In this document: positions 33,371-38,351 of the stretch, in pieces | How positions within the stretch are numbered: the stretch's first letter is position 1 | Layout of the letters: each line of letters starts with the position of its first letter | The notes under the pieces: generated by a model | Database searches by the model: none | What the model saw: only the letters and a program-made list of their open reading frames with translations | What the model was told of the DNA's origin: nothing | NCBI RefSeq assembly: GCF_014145635.1 | Contig: NZ_JACHTC010000025.1 | Coordinates: forward strand, 1-38,351 | From: Myroides sp. WP-1 | GTDB taxonomy: Bacteria > Bacteroidota > Bacteroidia > Flavobacteriales > Flavobacteriaceae | DNA length: 38,351 bases | Direction of reading: 5' to 3' | Translations under genes and position numbers: made by a program

Positions 33371-34255
33371 TTATTTTCTCAGTTGTTTAGGAGAATAACC
33401 TGTATACTTTTTAACAAAGCTAGAGAAATAAGTGGCGTATTCAAAACCCAAAGAAAATGCTATTTCAGATACGCTTAAGGTCGAGTTTTTTAATAAACGC
33501 TGTGCTTCTATTAAAGTTCGTTCTTGTATTATAGTTGTAGTGGATTTACCTAATGTTTGTTTTACAACAAAATTTAAGTAATTCGTATGCACATCTAATA
33601 GGTCAGCAAAGTCAGTAGCAGTTTTTAACCGAACTACTTGATGCTTATTCGTAATGGGGTATTGTTTTTCTAAAAGTTCCAAAAACTGCGCACACAGGCG
33701 ATTTGTTGCGTTCTTCTTTTCTATTAAAGTATAGGTGCCTTGTAGTTTATTGGCCTGGTGTATGATAATTTCAATGTAATTACGCAATATCTCCTGTTTT
33801 AATGGGTAGTCTTGATTATGCTCTACAATAATGTTTTCAAATAAAGAACGGATCATTCGGTCTTGATCCTTGTCTAAAGCATAAATAGGTGTTGCTTGTA
33901 GGGTGTGTAAAGTTGATCTGATTTCATTGCTTTGAAATCCTAAAAAAGTATTGGTAAACAAACAGAAAAAACCATCGGGTGTTTCTGATGTGGGCTCAAG
34001 TGTATAGGTGGATAAAGGATTTGAAAAAAATAAAATTGGCCCCGAAAATTCACGTATTTCTGTTCCACAAAATAATTTACTCTTACTGTTTAGATAAGAT
34101 ACTTTGTAATGTGTCTTCATATTATAAGGTATAAAAAGCTCTTTGCCTTCTTTTTGGGAATAAACCGCGAATTCGTCTGTGTTGGTTGTGCATATCGTTG
34201 TTAGTTCTTCTTGATCGATTTCATCCTGCTCTATTTTTGGGGTTGATTCTGTCAT
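33371..34255 (-). CDS. AraC-family transcriptional regulator
   Basis: A 294-residue regulator. The C-terminal 90 residues hold two helix-turn-helix motifs (FADLLDVHTNYLNFVVKQTLG and VSEIAFSLGFEYATYFSSFVKKYTGYSPKQLRK). The N-terminal 190 residues look like a cupin-type sensing domain (YNMKTHYKVSYLNSKSKLFCGTEIREFSGPILFFS), preceded by an acidic 20-residue stretch. There is no signal peptide. In Flavobacteria such stand-alone regulators often control a neighbouring gene, but the nearest upstream gene is 590 bases away. The target is unknown. The long AT-rich gap upstream may carry its control sites. Confidence 0.9.
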   Translation of the reverse strand: MTESTPKIEQDEIDQEELTTICTTNTDEFAVYSQKEGKELFIPYNMKTHYKVSYLNSKSKLFCGTEIREFSGPILFFSNPLSTYTLEPTSETPDGFFCLFTNTFLGFQSNEIRSTLHTLQATPIYALDKDQDRMIRSLFENIIVEHNQDYPLKQEILRNYIEIIIHQANKLQGTYTLIEKKNATNRLCAQFLELLEKQYPITNKHQVVRLKTATDFADLLDVHTNYLNFVVKQTLGKSTTTIIQERTLIEAQRLLKNSTLSVSEIAFSLGFEYATYFSSFVKKYTGYSPKQLRK

Positions 34256-34841
34256 TCTTTGCGCTTATTTGATTCGTACATTTAATTTCTAAAGTCATTA
34301 AAGCGTGATCTTATTTGTTTTTGTTTTATAGCTGAGGATAAAATTATGTATTATTATAACGTTATATTTGATAAAAATGTATTATTTGTTGTGTTTTTTA
34401 GATATTTTATCAAAATTATTGCTTTTTTTATTTTGTGGCTAATAAAATGTGTTTAGAGTAAGTGTTGTTCGCTTTTTTTTTAAATAAAGAAGAAGATGTA
34501 AAGACAATTGGTCTTTTATTTTGATAGAATTGAGGTTTTTACTAGAACTTTTTATTGATAAAAGAGAATTAACATGGAACGGTACATGGTAGTAGACCTA
34601 AGTGAATCCCAAAAAAACAAAATTTGAACCACACTTTTTTTTACATAAAAATTCAATCGAGTCTCATTTTTTTAAAAAAAATAAGACTTGTTTAAATTTT
34701 TTAAATTGTTCTGATGTGAAAGGTGTAAGCTAAGAGAAAAGTGAGCAACCAATGTAGTAGTCAACAGCAGCGATAATCTAGACGAGGATCTGGAGTATTG
34801 TATTTGTATGGGAGATTTTGAAAAAGAAAGAATTTACGTGT
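34256..34841. other. AT-rich gap between AraC-family and acetyltransferase genes
   Basis: 586 bases without a credible gene. It contains a near-perfect AT-rich inverted repeat at 34660-34688 (14 bp, one mismatch) and a 17-codon plus-strand ORF from ATG 34574 to a TGA ending at 34627. That ORF is too short to call. No exact TTG/TAnnTTTG pair is obvious. Confidence 0.5.
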
Positions 34842-35369
34842 TTACGTTGAAGAAAGTGATTTAGTATATACAAGTTTAGCAGTCTTGTCGTGAAGTGGAA
34901 TAGTAGCCACGCACTGATATCCACAACGTTCAAGTAACTTTTTTGAATTGATGTTATGCTCAAATAATTGTGCGCGAATAGTCGTATAAGGAAGATACTC
35001 CTTTATAAATGACTCAAGTCCATGTAGTAATTCAGTAGCAAAACCTTTTTTCCAATAAAATTCATGTAAGATATAGCCAATTTCTACCGTTGTAGTAGTA
35101 TCTTGGCACAGGAATAATCCTACTTCTCCAATGAAAGTTTGAGCAGTGTTTTCCTTCCATGCGATTTTGTAAATTCCAAGTTGCTTCTCATAAGCTTGTT
35201 GATTGATGTTATATTTCTTTTCCAAATCAATAACTGTCCAAGTTAGTTTGTTGTTGGGAATCCAACGCATAGTTGTTCTGTGGTTGTGTAATACTAGTAG
35301 AGAAGGTAAATCGGATTCTAATTGAATACGACAGACAGTTAAACGAGAAGTTTCGAATAGAGTAAACAT
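34842..35369 (-). CDS. GNAT-family N-acetyltransferase (RimJ/RimL-like)
   Basis: A 175-residue acetyltransferase of the RimJ/RimL-type GNAT group that moves acetyl from acetyl-CoA to an amine. The start is FETSRLTVCRI. The acetyl-CoA motif is in IGYILHEFYWKKGFATELLHGL, and the C-terminal NINSKKLLERCGYQCV block is typical. The frame is open to 35408, but those residues are hydrophobic and unlike the family. The ATG at 35369 matches the usual N-terminus. The substrate is unknown. It is a single gene with no recognisable operon partner. Confidence 0.88.
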   Translation of the reverse strand: MFTLFETSRLTVCRIQLESDLPSLLVLHNHRTTMRWIPNNKLTWTVIDLEKKYNINQQAYEKQLGIYKIAWKENTAQTFIGEVGLFLCQDTTTTVEIGYILHEFYWKKGFATELLHGLESFIKEYLPYTTIRAQLFEHNINSKKLLERCGYQCVATIPLHDKTAKLVYTKSLSST

Positions 35370-35585
35370 GATTTGGAGAAACTTAAATATAAAGATAAAA
35401 ATAAGCAATTTACTTTGAAATCAACAAGAGAGAAATAGAGGGGGTAATGATTAATTATGCAATTAATATTCTATATTGCAAAAAATAATTTAATATAATT
35501 TTTAGATTAGCATGGTTATTGTGTGTAAAAAATAAGTTTCTTTTAGAAATTGTGAATCGAATAAAAAATAATATAAAAATAACAA

Positions 35586-36893
35586 ATGAAACAAAAGTCA
35601 ATTACTAATATATTAACTATCGGTTTTGCGTTGTTCGCAATGTTTTTTGGCGCAGGTAATATTATTTTGCCCCCTATTATAGGCCTTATTACTGGAGAAG
35701 ATTGGTCTTCTGCAGTTTCAGGATTTACAATTACTGCTATTATCGCTCCTTTTTTAGGAATCTTAGCAGTTCTGTTTTCAGGGGATGAGTTTACCGACTT
35801 GGGAAAGAGAATCAATAGTACTTTAGGATTGGTTTTAGCAACAATGATTATTCTTAGTATTGGTCCTCTTGTTGCAATTCCGCGTACTGCGGCTACAACT
35901 TTTGAGGTTGGATTATTACCTATCTGGCCCAATTTTAATCCGATTGTGTCTTCTGTTTTATTCTTCACAGTAACACTAGCCTTATCGATATCTCCTTCTA
36001 AGGTTGTTGATATTATTGGAAAATATCTAACACCCTTATTATTAATCCTACTGACAATTATGATTGTAATGGGAATTCTTCACCCGTTAGATGTGACTAA
36101 AGATACTGGCGTTGGTGCAGCAGAGTCTTTTCGCAGAGGTTTTGCCGAAGGTTATCAAACAATGGATGTTTTAGCTTCTGTAATTTATGCAGGTATCATT
36201 ATTGCCGCAGTCAAAGCTAAAGGATATACGAGTCAGGAGACTAAAACAAAAGTAACTTTCTTGTCTGGTGCTGTAGCAACTTCTTGTTTATTGTTTATCT
36301 ATGGTGGACTTGTATATTTAGGTGCAACTTCTGGATACAATGTTGCAGGTGATTTAAAACGTACGGAATTATTGCTTTATATCTCTAATCATGTTTTAGG
36401 TGCTCAAGGTACAGTTGCTTTGTCACTTTGTATTGCCTTAGCCTGTTTGACAACAGCGATCGCTTTAGTATGTGCAACAGGAACATTTTTTAGTCAATTA
36501 ACTAACGGAAAGGTAAGCTATAAAGTAATTGTAATTGCAACTTGTGTTTTTTCTGCTGTTTTAGCTGTAAATGGTGTAGATCAAATTATTGATTATGCCG
36601 GACCATTTTTAGGAATTATCTACCCAATTACACTTACATTAATTGTGTATATTGTTTTGTTTGGAAAAGTAGTAAAGCGAAAACTGCCTTTCGTAGGAGC
36701 AATAGCAACAACAACTGTTTTTTCTCTTGTACAGTTTTACGTGGGAATGACAATTGACAAAGCTACAGAAGATAGTTTTGAATTTCAATTGAATCAATGG
36801 ATTCAAAAGATTCCTTTATATAACTATGATGTACCTTGGTTACTACCATCATTTGTTGTTTTTGTTTTAGTATATATCGTAAGTAAAAAATAA
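35586..36893 (+). CDS. brnQ: Branched-chain amino acid carrier BrnQ
   Basis: A 435-residue polytopic inner-membrane protein of the LIVCS family, which imports Leu, Ile and Val with Na+ or H+. About 12 hydrophobic segments are visible. The N-terminal signature FALFAMFFGAGNIILPPIIGL is characteristic. The ATG at 35586 follows a long AT-rich gap, and no clear promoter consensus is seen. It ends in a bidirectional terminator shared with the convergent phosphodiesterase gene. Confidence 0.95.
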   Translation: MKQKSITNILTIGFALFAMFFGAGNIILPPIIGLITGEDWSSAVSGFTITAIIAPFLGILAVLFSGDEFTDLGKRINSTLGLVLATMIILSIGPLVAIPRTAATTFEVGLLPIWPNFNPIVSSVLFFTVTLALSISPSKVVDIIGKYLTPLLLILLTIMIVMGILHPLDVTKDTGVGAAESFRRGFAEGYQTMDVLASVIYAGIIIAAVKAKGYTSQETKTKVTFLSGAVATSCLLFIYGGLVYLGATSGYNVAGDLKRTELLLYISNHVLGAQGTVALSLCIALACLTTAIALVCATGTFFSQLTNGKVSYKVIVIATCVFSAVLAVNGVDQIIDYAGPFLGIIYPITLTLIVYIVLFGKVVKRKLPFVGAIATTTVFSLVQFYVGMTIDKATEDSFEFQLNQWIQKIPLYNYDVPWLLPSFVVFVLVYIVSKK

Positions 36894-36930
36894 AAAAAAA
36901 TCCCATTCAACTAGAATGGGATTTTTTTTT
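36892..36930. terminator. Bidirectional terminator, brnQ and phosphodiesterase
   Basis: An 8-bp GC-containing core stem (36901-36908 with 36914-36921), extended by a 9-base A-run on the left and a T-run on the right. It serves both convergent genes, and the phosphodiesterase stop codon overlaps its edge. Confidence 0.92.
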
Positions 36931-37879
36931 ATTGAAGTGTGATTCTTTCACCTTGTTTGGGAAAGATATAGTGAATTTGTAAAGGATTGTTCTCCTTTAA
37001 TTCTTGTTTGATCTGTTCAATTTGATTTCCTGAAGGTTTTAAATGGGTAATAATAATTGTCAGTTCTTTTAGATTTTCAAGTTCAGCATATTGAGCAAGT
37101 CTACTTAACTCCTCTGTGAGTAACTTCGGTGTTAGATGGCCAAATAATAAATGCTCAGGTTGACTATTAGGAAAAGAAACTTCCAAGAGGATCGTTTTTA
37201 GATTTTGATTTCGCACTAATGGAGCAATATATTGCCATATCGTATCTAAGTGATTCGTTTTTTCTATGCGATCTGCACCTGTATCACCAAAATACAAAAC
37301 GTAATCATTGTTGTTTTTAAGTAAAATAGCCGAACTTTTTTGTGGATTGACATGACTGAGCTCAAAAATTTCCGCAGAAAATGTTGTGTTCTCAATTAAA
37401 AATGATTGAAAAGGTTTGACCTTCTTATAGTTGTACTTTCCTAATATCGGAGATTCTCCCTCGTTTCCAAAATTGGCCCAAGAAGCATTCGTGAAATAAT
37501 TGTGTTTAAAAATATCCGACACAAAAGGTAAAGAATAAATAGGTTTAGCAGAATCTTCAGGTGAGTTGATAATTAAACCCGAAAGATGATCCAAATGCCC
37601 ATGTGAAATAAAATATCCTTTAATGTAGTGTTGTAATACAGTTTCAAAAGAAACATCAAATGTTCCGTTGGCAATAGCTTTGTTTATTCCACTTCTTACC
37701 GTTCCAGCATCTAGTGCTAAATAAGAATTGCTGTTTTCTACTCCTAGTAAATAACAAGATAAATTACTCTCATCTCCACCACCATATACACCAAGCGGAA
37801 TTATTTCCAAATTTTGGGCCAGTAGAGTGGAAGTACTGTACAGAAAAAATGCAGAAAGGGTAAAAAATAACTTTTTCAT
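36929..37879 (-). CDS. Exported class II cyclic-nucleotide phosphodiesterase
   Basis: A 316-residue metallo-beta-lactamase-fold protein of the class II PDE family (yeast PDE1, Vibrio CpdP). A signal peptide (1-22, ending LLAQ) sends it to the periplasm. The metal motif is H93-x-H95-x-D97-H98 in ISHGHLDHLSGLIINSPED. Further ligands are in LSHVNPQKSSAIL, YFGDTGAD and ITHLKP. CpdP of Vibrio is a known periplasmic cAMP phosphodiesterase, so hydrolysis of extracellular cyclic nucleotides is likely. The frame is open to 38272 through the repeat region, but the ATG at 37879 starts the signal peptide and has a -7 element (37897-37904) upstream. Confidence 0.9.
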   Translation of the reverse strand: MKKLFFTLSAFFLYSTSTLLAQNLEIIPLGVYGGGDESNLSCYLLGVENSNSYLALDAGTVRSGINKAIANGTFDVSFETVLQHYIKGYFISHGHLDHLSGLIINSPEDSAKPIYSLPFVSDIFKHNYFTNASWANFGNEGESPILGKYNYKKVKPFQSFLIENTTFSAEIFELSHVNPQKSSAILLKNNNDYVLYFGDTGADRIEKTNHLDTIWQYIAPLVRNQNLKTILLEVSFPNSQPEHLLFGHLTPKLLTEELSRLAQYAELENLKELTIIITHLKPSGNQIEQIKQELKENNPLQIHYIFPKQGERITLQ

Positions 37880-37896
37880 TATATATGTATTTGTTG

Positions 37897-37904
37897 CAAA
37901 AATA
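37897..37904 (-). promoter_or_regulatory. -7 element of the phosphodiesterase gene
   Basis: On the minus strand it reads TATTTTTG, an exact TAnnTTTG match, 18 bases upstream of the ATG at 37879. No well-placed -33 TTG is visible. It supports the shorter reading frame. Confidence 0.55.
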
Positions 37905-37952
37905 AGAGATATATTATAGTGTTGTCTCTTTTTGTTTTTTTTTGATGAGACG

Positions 37953-38003
37953 AAGAGGGTGAGGTGATGAGAGGGTGAGGTGATGAGAGGGTGAGAGGGT
38001 GAG
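37953..38003. repeat. Short 16-bp tandem repeat, GAGAGGGTGAGGTGAT type
   Basis: Two nearly complete copies (37953-37968 and 37969-37984) and a scrambled third run to 38003. It lies upstream of the phosphodiesterase promoter. The unit differs from the 16-bp repeat at 5762 but has the same length. Confidence 0.8.
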
Positions 38004-38038
38004 CAACAAACAACCCACAACGTACAACAAACAAGATG

Positions 38039-38197
38039 TACAAAAGACTCTAAATATATAGGTGTAATTTTCTTTTGCTTGATACAGTAAACAAAAACAG
38101 CCCACACACAAACCATGTAAAAAACAAAATATACAAAAGGCTCTAACACTTTATATATAGGTATAATTTTTTTTGCTTGATACAGTAAACAAAAAAC
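38039..38197. repeat. Imperfect direct duplication of about 60-66 bp
   Basis: 38039-38098 and 38132-38197 align closely: TACAAAAG, CTCTAA, ATATATAGG, TAATTTT, then GCTTGATACAGTAAACAAAAA. The second copy has a 6-base insertion (CACTTT), loses one base in the T-run, and has a few substitutions. The period is about 93 bases. The whole stretch 37905-38351 is low-complexity (CAACAAAC-rich) and holds no credible gene. Confidence 0.8.
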
Positions 38198-38351
38198 AAA
38201 CCACACAACAAACAACAAACAGCCAACAAAAATTATAAGTCTACCGATTACAGATAACAGATAACCAATCACTGAATATTCCTAAATAAGGACGATTGTT
38301 TTTTCAACGAGAATCTTCTCAACGAACAACAAACAACAAACGACGAACAAA

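Noticed and set aside
37880..38272. N-terminal extension of the phosphodiesterase
   Set aside because: The extension is translated low-complexity repeat DNA. The internal ATG at 37879 begins a proper signal peptide and has a promoter element upstream.

Overview
The window is from an AT-rich Flavobacteriaceae-like Bacteroidota genome. The evidence is a SusC/SusD pair, FadL-type and other outer-membrane proteins, promoters of the TTG-N(17-23)-TAnnTTTG type and almost no Shine-Dalgarno signals. Gene content would suit Myroides or a close relative, but the genus is an inference. No phage, plasmid, CRISPR array or intact insertion sequence is visible.

Layout. 1-1.6 kb: the 3' part of an unrecognised gene, a terminator, a doubtful short ORF and a 14-bp inverted repeat. 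1.6-10 kb (mostly minus): an exported glycerophosphodiester phosphodiesterase, a periplasmic tricorn-like protease, a 16-bp tandem repeat, rimO, an outer-membrane protein, a FadL-family protein and a Tyr/Ser/Asn-rich lipoprotein. 11-15.5 kb (plus): a translation block of proS, six identical tandem tRNA-Glu(UUC) genes, rpsT and typA/bipA. 15.8-19.5 kb: a GT14-like glycosyltransferase, queE, a DUF2059 protein, a methyltransferase, a YkgJ-type cysteine-cluster protein and a small unknown protein.

19.5-30.6 kb (all minus) is the most interesting part. In transcription order it reads: NamZ-type exo-N-acetylmuramidase (DUF1343), LytS-type sensor kinase, a pair of 13-bp direct repeats spaced 21 bp apart, an exported zinc metalloprotease, SusC, SusD, terminator, LytTR response regulator. 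I read this as a nutrient-capture locus, probably for peptides or cell-wall/protein debris. A LytS/LytTR two-component system is split around the operon it probably controls, and the 21-bp-spaced repeats look like the LytTR site. The individual families are known. The arrangement and the operator are the hypotheses worth testing.

30.6-38.3 kb: a LolE/FtsX-type ABC permease, a DUF4241 plus HEAT-like pair, an AraC-family regulator, a GNAT acetyltransferase, a BrnQ branched-chain amino-acid carrier and an exported class II cyclic-nucleotide phosphodiesterase. The right end is repeat-rich and non-coding. Convergent genes repeatedly share compact bidirectional terminators, and in one case both stop codons lie inside a single perfect palindrome.
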